A DNA stretch of 64,000 bases from Fidelibacterota bacterium (GTDB taxonomy: Bacteria > Fidelibacterota > Marinisomatia > Marinisomatales > UBA1611), in the NCBI GenBank assembly GCA_016784605.1, contig JADHUI010000011.1, forward strand, positions 1-64,000, written 5' to 3'. Shown here one piece after another: positions 18,599-26,911 of this stretch. The translations under genes were made by a program, and so were the position numbers. The notes under the pieces were generated by a model that had not been told where the DNA came from, searched no databases, and saw nothing but the letters and a program-made list of their open reading frames with translations. The stretch's first letter is position 1, and each line of letters begins with the position of its first letter.

Positions 18599-20254
18599 AT
18601 GACTGGAAAACGAATATCACGTAGATCATTTCTAGGCATTGACTTAGATGAGAAAAATAAAGTATCCCATTTAAATCCCAATTGGCCTACACCTAAAGTA
18701 GCAACCATATATAAAAACTTTCTTCGAGACAAAACACCCGTTTACCGTCCTAATGCTTCCAATATAAAACATAAACCAATTTACGTTCCATCATCGACAC
18801 ATGTCTTGCCTACCGTTGACTGGAATAAAGAAACAGCCGCACATTTACTGAAAAGAGTTTTATCTGGTGTATCTTATGCAGAAATAAACAATGCTGCGAA
18901 TCAATCTTTATCTGAAATAATTAATCAGATTTTATTAGATCTGCCTATTCCAGATCCGCCTGGAGAGTGGGTTACTGAAGAACCTCCCGCATGGGACACA
19001 CTCTCTGAAGATGAGATTCTCATTATTTTGGAATTATATAATGAACGTATGTATACGCTCATTGATTGGTGGATTCTCCGCATGACCCAATCGCCACTTT
19101 CAATGACAGAATCCATGACTTTATTTTGGCATGATCATTTTGCAACCGCTCACTCAAAAGTGTTTTACCCTCAGGCAATGTATGAACAAAATGCGATTAT
19201 TCGTGAACATTGTATGGGAAATTTTAAAACATTACTACGGAAAATTACATTTGGACCTGCCATGTTAATTTGGTTAGATACTCATGGAAGTAAAAAATGG
19301 CATCCGAATGAGAATTTTGGACGAGAATTATTAGAGTTATTTACATTAGGCGTAGATAATTACACACAAAACGATATTGAAGAAGCTTCACGTGCCTTTA
19401 CGGGTTACGTCACCAATGGATTAATAGCCAATTACGATTATGAAAATGAAGTCGGTTGGGGTATATGGTGGGATGATTGGCATGATTTTGAAGAAAAAAC
19501 ATTTCTAAATCAGACAGGAAACTGGACAGGTGATGATATTATAAATATCATTCTTGAACAAGAAGTGACCGCGCAATTCTTGAGCAGGAAAATATATGAA
19601 TGGTTTGTTTATGAAGCCCCTAGTGAAGAATTCATTGATGAAATGGCTCATATAATGCGGGAAAATAATTATGAAATTAAACCTGTTCTAGAATTCTTAT
19701 TCACAAGTGAACATTTTTTTAATCCTGCTCTCAGAGGTGCAAAAATTCGAAATCCTATTTCTGTTATTCAAGGAACGGTTCGACAATTTGAACTCGAGAA
19801 CTACACATATCCAGATTTATTTTTTCTCCAAATTCATCACTTTTTAGGTATGTTGCCACTAGAACCACCGGATGTGAGTGGATGGTCAGGATACAGAACA
19901 TGGATTAATTCTATTTCTCTCCCAATTCGAAAATTATTAACCACTTCATTCATTGATGGTAACAGCCCCTTTGGGCAATTAGATGGCACCATTGATGTGA
20001 TAGCTCTTGCTAATTCTATGTACAACTCAGATGAAGCTGATTATGCTTCCATCCAAATCGTACATAATTGTTCCCTTATGTTATTTGGTATCCCCTTATC
20101 TGAATCGATGGAAAACGATTTATTAGCTATTTTACTCGATGGGGCTGAACCTTACGATTGGTCTATTGATGCACCTGATAATGATGGTCAATGGAATCGT
20201 TTAAGAGATATGTTACGCTTTATGATGAAAAAACCGGAATTTCAATTATCATGA
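18599..20254 (+). CDS. DUF1800 family protein
   Basis: 'AAHLLKRVLSGVSYAEI', 'MTLFWHDHFATAHSKV', 'NENFGRELLELFTLG', 'PPDVSGWSG'. Confidence 0.9.
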   Translation: MTGKRISRRSFLGIDLDEKNKVSHLNPNWPTPKVATIYKNFLRDKTPVYRPNASNIKHKPIYVPSSTHVLPTVDWNKETAAHLLKRVLSGVSYAEINNAANQSLSEIINQILLDLPIPDPPGEWVTEEPPAWDTLSEDEILIILELYNERMYTLIDWWILRMTQSPLSMTESMTLFWHDHFATAHSKVFYPQAMYEQNAIIREHCMGNFKTLLRKITFGPAMLIWLDTHGSKKWHPNENFGRELLELFTLGVDNYTQNDIEEASRAFTGYVTNGLIANYDYENEVGWGIWWDDWHDFEEKTFLNQTGNWTGDDIINIILEQEVTAQFLSRKIYEWFVYEAPSEEFIDEMAHIMRENNYEIKPVLEFLFTSEHFFNPALRGAKIRNPISVIQGTVRQFELENYTYPDLFFLQIHHFLGMLPLEPPDVSGWSGYRTWINSISLPIRKLLTTSFIDGNSPFGQLDGTIDVIALANSMYNSDEADYASIQIVHNCSLMLFGIPLSESMENDLLAILLDGAEPYDWSIDAPDNDGQWNRLRDMLRFMMKKPEFQLS

Positions 20255-21783
20255 AACGGCGCGATTTTATAAAATCATCCATCGCTCTTTCGTTGCTAGG
20301 AAAACAAATTCCACTCCTAGCTTTTAATCGACCAAAATATTTACCAAAGCGATCTACACAATGGGAATCAGATCGTATATTAATTTTGATCAAACTCAAC
20401 GGTGGGAATGATGGTTTGAATACCATTATTCCCATTAATAATGATATATATTACCAAAATCGATCAAATCTGGCTATTAACCCATCTGATGCTATTTTCA
20501 TTAATGAAGAAACAGGATTTCACCCCAGCATGTTGCCTATCATGGATTTATACCAAAATGAACAAATGAGTATTATTCAAGGTGTTGGCTACCCAAATCC
20601 AAACTTATCTCATTTTCGATCTTCGGATATTTGGGTTACAGGGTCGGACTCAGAATCCCATTTGAATACGGGTTGGTTGGGACGTCTTTTTAGTTTGGAA
20701 TACCCAGACTATCCTGACAATGCTCCAGAATTCCCATTGGCCATACAATTTAACAGTGCAAATCTTTTAGAATTTCAAATGGAAGAAACCAATGCGGGGA
20801 ATATGGTTTTTGATCCTGAAGTGATGTATCAAATTGTCACAGGAAATTATGTCCCTAGCGAGAATGATCCTCCGCCCGAATCTTTTGGAGGAAATGAATT
20901 ATCTTTTATTCGGGAGGTTGATATGAATACGTTTGAATACTCCGGTGTGATATATGATTCAGCCATGAATGGATCAACAACAGTCGATTATCCAAATTCG
21001 GATATAGCCACTCAACTCGCTTTGACATCTAAACTTATTTCGGGCGGTTTAAATACGCCCGTTTATCGTTTATCCCAAGGGGGCTTTGATACTCATGCGA
21101 ACCAATCAGGAGCACATGCCACTTTATTGAGTGATGTTTTTGAAGCTATCCAAGTATTCATGTCCGACCTAGAAAATCAAGGATTAAAAGATCGCGTACT
21201 CGTTGTAACTACATCTGAATTTGGTCGACGCGTTGGGGAAAACTATTCAAATGGGACAGACCATGGAACCAGCGGCCCGATGATGGTTTTCGGATCGGAA
21301 GTTGTTCCGGGCTTTTTTGGCAACCAACCCAGTTTATCTGAATTGGATCAAAATGGCAATCTGTTAAACCAGTTTGATTTTCGTCAATTATATTCAAGTT
21401 TAATTACAGATTGGTTTGGATTATCATCAAACATCGCAGAAACGGTATTTAAATCGCCTTTTGAAACAATACCCTTTATTCAAAGTCCATTATCTATCCA
21501 TAAACCTATTCCTATCCCAGCAACTTTTCGCGTCGAACCTGCTTTTCCCAATCCTTTTAACCCATCCACTCAAATTCAAATCCATTTACCAAAATCTGCT
21601 CCCGTGATTATTCGACTTTTAGACTCACGTGGGATGGAAGTTCAGACTCATCAAAGATGCATTCTTACAGAAGGTAATCATTCATTTACATTTAATGGCC
21701 AAGAGTTAGCCAGTGGATTATATTTTATACAAGTGGATGTTGAAGGAACAGCTCTCACTCAAAAAGTGACATTATTAAAATAA
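20251..21783 (+). CDS. DUF1501 family protein with T9SS sorting domain and Tat-like signal
   Basis: 'MKRRDFIKSSIALSLL', 'LILIKLNGGNDGLNTIIP', 'SEFGRRVGENYSNGTDHGT'; CTD 'PAFPNPFNPSTQIQI'; ATGA overlap with DUF1800 gene. Confidence 0.9.
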   Translation: MKRRDFIKSSIALSLLGKQIPLLAFNRPKYLPKRSTQWESDRILILIKLNGGNDGLNTIIPINNDIYYQNRSNLAINPSDAIFINEETGFHPSMLPIMDLYQNEQMSIIQGVGYPNPNLSHFRSSDIWVTGSDSESHLNTGWLGRLFSLEYPDYPDNAPEFPLAIQFNSANLLEFQMEETNAGNMVFDPEVMYQIVTGNYVPSENDPPPESFGGNELSFIREVDMNTFEYSGVIYDSAMNGSTTVDYPNSDIATQLALTSKLISGGLNTPVYRLSQGGFDTHANQSGAHATLLSDVFEAIQVFMSDLENQGLKDRVLVVTTSEFGRRVGENYSNGTDHGTSGPMMVFGSEVVPGFFGNQPSLSELDQNGNLLNQFDFRQLYSSLITDWFGLSSNIAETVFKSPFETIPFIQSPLSIHKPIPIPATFRVEPAFPNPFNPSTQIQIHLPKSAPVIIRLLDSRGMEVQTHQRCILTEGNHSFTFNGQELASGLYFIQVDVEGTALTQKVTLLK

Positions 21784-21788
21784 AGAGA

Positions 21789-21992
21789 TTATCCCAAACG
21801 AACATTAATCGCCTTATCTCCTTTCATCCCAAAATCAATATCAAATGATACACGTTGCCCTACTCGTAATCCCTGTTTCTTTAGATGCTCACGGAGTCCG
21901 CTTACATGAACAAAATAATCTTCACCATCATCCGATGTAACAAAACCAAATCCTTTAGTTCGATCATATTCTTTTACAATACCTTGTTTCAT
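21789..21992 (-). CDS. Cold shock protein (CspA family)
   Basis: 'GIVKEYDRTKGFGFVTSDDGEDYFVHVSGL'. Confidence 0.9.
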   Translation of the reverse strand: MKQGIVKEYDRTKGFGFVTSDDGEDYFVHVSGLREHLKKQGLRVGQRVSFDIDFGMKGDKAINVRLG

Positions 21993-21994
21993 GA

Positions 21995-22483
21995 TTAATC
22001 ACCTTTCGGTTTAAAATTTAAAGAGGCCGAATTAACACAATGTCGAATACCTGTTGGCTGCGGTCCATCATTAAAGATGTGGCCTAAATGACCCCCACAA
22101 TTCGCACAGGTAATTTCCGTTCTAATCATTCCAAAAGAATAATCTTCCGTTTCATTAATTTTTCCATCAATGCCATCGCTAAAGGCTGGCCACCCACAAC
22201 CAGAATCATACTTTGTCTCAGATGAATAAAGGATTTCACCGCAACCTGCACAAACATAATCACCGTTCTCATAATGTTTATCATATTTCCCAGTGAATGC
22301 CCTTTCTGTTCCTTTTTCCCGAAGAATTTGGTATTGTTCTTCTGTTAATATTTCTTTCCATTCTGTATTCGATTTGGACATTTGGTTTTCCTTTATTTCT
22401 TCTTGCTTAGTTGGGGTTTTCCCCTGTGCTGTTAAAACCCAAACTACTCCGATCATTGAGATAATAATGATTCCATATTTCAT
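21995..22483 (-). CDS. msrB: Peptide-methionine (R)-S-oxide reductase MsrB with N-terminal signal/TM segment
   Basis: 'CAGCGEILYSSETKYDSGCGWPAF', 'CANCGGHLGHIFNDGPQPTGIRHCVNSASL'. Confidence 0.93.
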   Translation of the reverse strand: MKYGIIIISMIGVVWVLTAQGKTPTKQEEIKENQMSKSNTEWKEILTEEQYQILREKGTERAFTGKYDKHYENGDYVCAGCGEILYSSETKYDSGCGWPAFSDGIDGKINETEDYSFGMIRTEITCANCGGHLGHIFNDGPQPTGIRHCVNSASLNFKPKGD

Positions 22484-22498
22484 ATTAGTGCATCATCT

Positions 22499-22660
22499 TC
22501 ATTCTTTATAATAATTTAAAATGGATGATGCAGCTACACCAATTGAAATAAAATATAGAATCCCAGAAATTTCGTCAGGTATGGAGAATGCTTGATCCAG
22601 CACAATAACAATTGTGGCCGCAAGGCCCATGCCAAAAATAAGAATGAGAATTTTTTTCAT
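22499..22660 (-). CDS. 53-aa small membrane protein (not in supplied ORF track)
   Basis: Manual translation MKKILILIFGMGLAATIVIVLDQAFSIPDEISGILYFISIGVAASSILNYYKE*; abuts the next ORF at 22660. Confidence 0.6.
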   Translation of the reverse strand: MKKILILIFGMGLAATIVIVLDQAFSIPDEISGILYFISIGVAASSILNYYKE

Positions 22661-23022
22661 TAGCTACTCGGTAGATTTATTAAAATAAGGGCAAGACCAA
22701 TACCCAAAATATCGGCAACTAAATCTCTACGGCTAAAAAAACCTTTTGGCTTTTTTTTATCCAATATTTCTTTCTCAATACCAATGAATAAACTGGAGGA
22801 TGCAGAATAAAGAGCAGCTTCATTTTCTGCCATATTATATTTATTTACCAGAATATATTGAGAGCTTAAAGTTATTAAACAACTAAATGTGAAATGTTGA
22901 ACTTTATCAAAACCCAACCAAGGGTCATCTATTTTTTGATGGATATTATTCGGTGCCGACCAACCTAAAGATAGTAAAAGTGCGAGTCCAAGCAATCTTA
23001 TCTTTATAAATGAGTGAACCAT
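22660..23022 (-). CDS. YfiM/DUF2279-like membrane-associated protein
   Basis: 'FDKVQHFTFSCLITLSSQYIL', 'FSRRDLVADILGIGLAL'. Confidence 0.6.
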   Translation of the reverse strand: MVHSFIKIRLLGLALLLSLGWSAPNNIHQKIDDPWLGFDKVQHFTFSCLITLSSQYILVNKYNMAENEAALYSASSSLFIGIEKEILDKKKPKGFFSRRDLVADILGIGLALILINLPSS

Positions 23023-23096
23023 ATACCTACATAGAAATAAAGGATGATTCCTACAAATATTAATACAAGTGTTCTAATAATAATCTTTTCATTCAT
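23004..23096 (-). CDS. 30-aa single-TM mini-ORF overlapping both neighbours (not in ORF track)
   Basis: MNEKIIIRTLVLIFVGIILYFYVGIWFTHL*; start overlaps PAP2 stop, stop overlaps DUF2279 start. Confidence 0.4.
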   Translation of the reverse strand: MNEKIIIRTLVLIFVGIILYFYVGIWFTHL

Positions 23097-23703
23097 GACA
23101 GAATTTACCCTTTTTAATCCAATATTTGAATCCCGCATAAGCTAAAATAATACCTGCAATGGAATCAATTATAAAATGTTGTTTAATTAAAAATGTTGAT
23201 AAAAATATAAAAAACCCAATCATATAAAAACCCCATTTCATTCTAGGGAATTCAAAGGCAAAAACCCACATGAATAAACCAGAAATAGCAACATGCATTG
23301 AAGGAAATGAATTTTGATCCCATCCATTTTTCATAAGGACAGAATAAAGAAAATCTAGATGGTTTGGTTCTATATCATTCCATACAGCTTTCGCATTTAT
23401 GGGCCATAAAATAAAACTGATATAACAGACCAAAGTAATAAGAATACTCGTTTCTGTTAATCGTTTTAATTTTCTTTTATCCTTAAGTAATAAAGGTGGA
23501 AGAATTAATCCTATATAATGTAAATAATATGGAATAATCATCCACCAAACAAAAGGAATGAATGGATCGATCCAGCCAATCCAATCTGTAGGTGGTATTG
23601 ATTCAACCCATTCTAAAATAATAAAATACCCAATGATCAAAACCCAGAAGGGTAATATAATCTTTATTCGCTGATTAAGTGTTAATTGGATATTATTGGG
23701 CAT
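23089..23703 (-). CDS. PAP2-superfamily / inositolphosphotransferase-like membrane phosphatase
   Basis: 'NSFPSMHVAISGLFMWVF' and 'KQHFIIDSIAGIILAY'. Confidence 0.8.
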   Translation of the reverse strand: MPNNIQLTLNQRIKIILPFWVLIIGYFIILEWVESIPPTDWIGWIDPFIPFVWWMIIPYYLHYIGLILPPLLLKDKRKLKRLTETSILITLVCYISFILWPINAKAVWNDIEPNHLDFLYSVLMKNGWDQNSFPSMHVAISGLFMWVFAFEFPRMKWGFYMIGFFIFLSTFLIKQHFIIDSIAGIILAYAGFKYWIKKGKFCHE

Positions 23704-23733
23704 AAAAAAAGGGTAACAAAAGTTACCCTTTTA
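23704..23733 (-). terminator. Terminator of the Cys-rich repeat protein gene
   Basis: aaaaaaagggtaac-aaaa-gttaccctttt. Confidence 0.75.
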
Positions 23734-23753
23734 AAAAGTTACTTTTTAAATAA

Positions 23754-24254
23754 TCATGCTTTATCGCAACATGGTTTAGTGCAATCCGATCCACATTTCT
23801 CTGATTTACTATGGGATTTTGATTTCGCACAATCAGCAGATGATTTTGATGCGCATTTTCCGTGGGCATAATCTGATTTTTTATCACAACCAGCTTTTCC
23901 TTTTTTTGCACAATCGGATGATCCTTTAGAAGCACAGTCCTTATGTGCGGATCCACCTTTTTTGTCACATCCTGCTTTCCCTTGTTTATCACATCCTTTA
24001 GCAAATGCATGACTGCCTTTTGAGCATCCTTCTTTAGAAGAATAATTACCTTTTTTGTCACATGCTTTATCAGATGCATGTCCACCCTTAGAGCTACATT
24101 TACCTGAAGCAAAACCTGCTTTCTTTTCACAACCCGGTTTTCCCTGTTTTGCACATTCTGTTGATGCTTTTGTGCTTCCCTCGGGTTGATTCATCGCACT
24201 TATAACAACAATACTAAAGGTTCCGATAAGAACCGCTGCAATAATTTTTTTCAT
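23754..24254 (-). CDS. Secreted Cys/Lys/Gly-rich repeat protein (metallothionein-like composition)
   Basis: Signal peptide MKKIIAAVLIGTFSIVVISA then degenerate repeats such as 'GKAGCDKKGGSAHKDCASKGSSDCAKKGKAGCDKKSDYAHGKCASK', ending 'DCTKPCCDKA'. Confidence 0.75.
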   Translation of the reverse strand: MKKIIAAVLIGTFSIVVISAMNQPEGSTKASTECAKQGKPGCEKKAGFASGKCSSKGGHASDKACDKKGNYSSKEGCSKGSHAFAKGCDKQGKAGCDKKGGSAHKDCASKGSSDCAKKGKAGCDKKSDYAHGKCASKSSADCAKSKSHSKSEKCGSDCTKPCCDKA

Positions 24255-24319
24255 TTATATTCCTTTCTTTTTAAAAATGAACCCCGGAATGTAATGGGGC
24301 AAGCCCACTCTCACAACAG

Positions 24320-24955
24320 TCATTTTTTAACTATTCCAATTCGCATTCCAACAACTTGAATTCCCCAAAACCATAGAATTGCCAATAAAATATTAACAAT
24401 CACATAAATCGGCCATGGACCAAACATACGTTCAATATCCAATGTAGGTTCCATTAAATCTAATATATTTTGGTTAAACATTATATCATATATAAATATG
24501 ATAATTGCATAAGAAAACATGAATGATAAAGCATCCTTCAGCCCTGTTTTTCTAACCCTTTTATTTTTTCTAATAATCAAATAAAGAGTGAACAATATTG
24601 GGCCAACATGCTTTAAGTAAAATGCTAACCAATAAATGGATGCAGTTTTTAATGGAGGGCAAACAGGATTATCTATTATCAATAAAGTAAATAAATCTCC
24701 TGACCATACTAAAAAAAAGAAAATATCAAATAATCTCTGATGAAATCTCACGGTCAAATAAATGGCAATCAAACAGGTTATATTACATAACCATAAAACA
24801 AGATGTGGATTATGATTTACATTATACCAAGTGGAAAAAATGAGAGCGAACCACAAAACGCCCTTTAATTCCATTCCAACTTGCCGATTACTATAAATTC
24901 CATACCCCACCCATGATGTAATAATGAAAAGACTAATTACTGCAAGAATATGCAT
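24320..24955 (-). CDS. Polytopic membrane protein, possibly YwaF/TIGR02206-like
   Basis: Multiple TM segments; 'FYLKHVGPILFTLYLI', 'FGPWPIYVIVNILLAILWF'. Confidence 0.45.
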   Translation of the reverse strand: MHILAVISLFIITSWVGYGIYSNRQVGMELKGVLWFALIFSTWYNVNHNPHLVLWLCNITCLIAIYLTVRFHQRLFDIFFFLVWSGDLFTLLIIDNPVCPPLKTASIYWLAFYLKHVGPILFTLYLIIRKNKRVRKTGLKDALSFMFSYAIIIFIYDIMFNQNILDLMEPTLDIERMFGPWPIYVIVNILLAILWFWGIQVVGMRIGIVKK

Positions 24956-24958
24956 ATT

Positions 24959-26080
24959 TTATTTTAGGTATAATACCTTTTGAGTTTTCACTTGTCCGCC
25001 AGCAATTAACCGAACAAAATAAATACCATTTGGATTCAGACTTGCGTTCCAAGAAAATTCATAATCACCTGGTGAAAAATGTGTTTGCGTAATCATTTCT
25101 ACAAACCGTCCATTCAAATCAAATATCATGAGCGAAACGTCCTGGTCAGATTGAACTGAGAATCGAAACGTTGTAGTTGGGTTAAATGGATTTGGGAAAT
25201 TAGGATATAATGTTATTGACGTAGGATTTAGAATTGTGACACCAATACCTAATACATTCACATTTGAGATTCCAGGTGAAGGGTTCGCATAAATCCATGT
25301 ATCCGATCCATCAGGAAATCTACCGAATGACACATCTGAAAATTGAACGTTATAATTTAATGTATCAATTGCTGTCTCTCCGTCATGCATAAAGAGTCCA
25401 ATTTGTTCCCCAGAGCCCGATAGTTTAAAATTCAAATGGTTTATTCCCTGTATTGAATCATCATCTGCCCAAAATAAGACGAATTCTCCTGGGGCTATAT
25501 AATAATTGGCTGAATCATTAATTGAAAAAGGAATCATAAATTTTGTAGGGTCACTCAAATCATCCGTCAAAAACATCCCATCAAGAACGATTGTTGAATC
25601 TCCTGCATTAAATATTTCAATGTAATCATCATATTCTCCATTCTCATCCGTACAGCATGAGTCATTTTTTGCGAGAAATTCATTTATTACAAGAGCGGGT
25701 GGAAATAATGTATCGACTTCTGGGTATTCTAAAGCACCCTCATTAATCCATTGTGCCAAAAAATCAATCGTTTCAAATGGAAGGGGTCCCGTTGGTGGCA
25801 TTTGATTTCCAAAAGGCGGATCCGAATTAAGCTTTTGAATAATAATACTGTTTTCACTGTCAAATGGAATAATAACAGGTCCATGATTCCCCGTTGTCAT
25901 CAAACTTGAATAACTGGCCAAATTAAATCCGCTTGAATTTCCAGTAGTATGACATCCGCCACAACTTCCAGTTAAAATGGGTTCAATTTCAGAATAATAA
26001 TCGATTTGCCCTGACAGCATTGAGCCAATGCAGATGCTCATTATAATGATATATTTTTTCAATCTAAATCCTTTCATCAT
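24959..26080 (-). CDS. Secreted protein: cytochrome-c-like CxxCH domain + lamin-tail domain + T9SS sorting domain
   Basis: 'SCGGCHTTGNSSGFNLASY…QMPPTGPLP', 'LVINEFLAKNDSCCTDENGEYDDYIEIFNAGDSTIVLDGMFL', CTD 'NFPNPFNPTTTFRF'. Confidence 0.8.
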   Translation of the reverse strand: MMKGFRLKKYIIIMSICIGSMLSGQIDYYSEIEPILTGSCGGCHTTGNSSGFNLASYSSLMTTGNHGPVIIPFDSENSIIIQKLNSDPPFGNQMPPTGPLPFETIDFLAQWINEGALEYPEVDTLFPPALVINEFLAKNDSCCTDENGEYDDYIEIFNAGDSTIVLDGMFLTDDLSDPTKFMIPFSINDSANYYIAPGEFVLFWADDDSIQGINHLNFKLSGSGEQIGLFMHDGETAIDTLNYNVQFSDVSFGRFPDGSDTWIYANPSPGISNVNVLGIGVTILNPTSITLYPNFPNPFNPTTTFRFSVQSDQDVSLMIFDLNGRFVEMITQTHFSPGDYEFSWNASLNPNGIYFVRLIAGGQVKTQKVLYLK

Positions 26081-26193
26081 GTGGTTACTCTCTAATATTA
26101 CTGTGGCGATGGTTAATCGTAATTTTTATTTTCTTTCATTATTTATAACCCATATAAATCCCCCTTTGCCCATTTATTGAGACCCCCTTGCAT

Positions 26194-26208
26194 CCCCCAC
26201 AATGGGGG
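26194..26208. repeat. Short GC-rich hairpin (ccccc-acaat-ggggg)
   Basis: Perfect 5-bp stem in AT-rich intergenic DNA. Confidence 0.4.
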
Positions 26209-26257
26209 AATAAAAAGGTGCTGGGGATACGTAAGGGAATAAAATCAAAATTAACTA

Positions 26258-26287
26258 CCTGTCTGCGTTCCACTACGAACAGGCAGG
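26258..26287. repeat. REP-like palindromic element
   Basis: cctgtctgcgttc-cactac-gaacaggcagg: near-perfect stem with 2-nt bulge and one G.U-type pair. Confidence 0.5.
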
Positions 26288-26305
26288 CGACTATCATCCG
26301 CCGGA

Positions 26306-26911
26306 TTAATAATAGCGTTTTAATCCGCTTGATTCATCATGCCAATTTTGAGACGAAATTTGTTTTAGCGGCAGAGTGAATAAATTAAACGCCAGTGATA
26401 TACGTTTATCTGAACTAAAATTTTTCCCAACTCTATGTTTTAATTTAGATGGAAATAGGATAAGATTTCCCGTCCTTGATTCAATTTCTAATTCAGTGCC
26501 ATCTAATTGTTTGAAAAATATATTCCCAGAATCATTTGGTATATTTACATAATAAACACCTGACGCATCTGCATATTGATGATGGTCATGCCAACCCGTT
26601 GATTGCCCCGGCTCAGCTACGTTAAACCAAAAAGCATCGTCTTTTAATCCCAATAAACGATTAGGGATAATCAACTTTTTATCAAATTGTAACCCTGCTT
26701 CCCGAGCTGCTGACAATAATAATGGACGTATATCAGGCACATCGGATAAATGAACGTATATATTTTCCCATCTTCCATTGATAAAATGTGAAAAGGTGAA
26801 TCCATCCTTAATATTGGAAAATTGTTTTTGAATATTGTCCGGTTTCACAATTGATTCATCAACTTTATAAACACGAATGTTTGGGCTATAAGTTGCTATA
26901 AGTTTAAGCAA
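26306..26911 (-). CDS. 2OG-Fe(II) oxygenase-like protein
   Basis: 'TGWHDHHQYADASGVYYVNIPNDSGNIFF', 'GNLILFPSKLKHRVGKNFSSDKRISLAFNL'. Confidence 0.7.
   Translation of the reverse strand: MLKLIATYSPNIRVYKVDESIVKPDNIQKQFSNIKDGFTFSHFINGRWENIYVHLSDVPDIRPLLLSAAREAGLQFDKKLIIPNRLLGLKDDAFWFNVAEPGQSTGWHDHHQYADASGVYYVNIPNDSGNIFFKQLDGTELEIESRTGNLILFPSKLKHRVGKNFSSDKRISLAFNLFTLPLKQISSQNWHDESSGLKRYY

Noticed and set aside
21995-22483. Possible selenocysteine in MsrB
   Set aside because: The catalytic region reads as ordinary Cys (IRHCVNSASL); no in-frame TGA.
26188-26379. 63-aa plus ORF in the hairpin-rich intergenic region
   Set aside because: Runs through palindromes and the 3' end of the oxygenase gene; no RBS or domain pattern.
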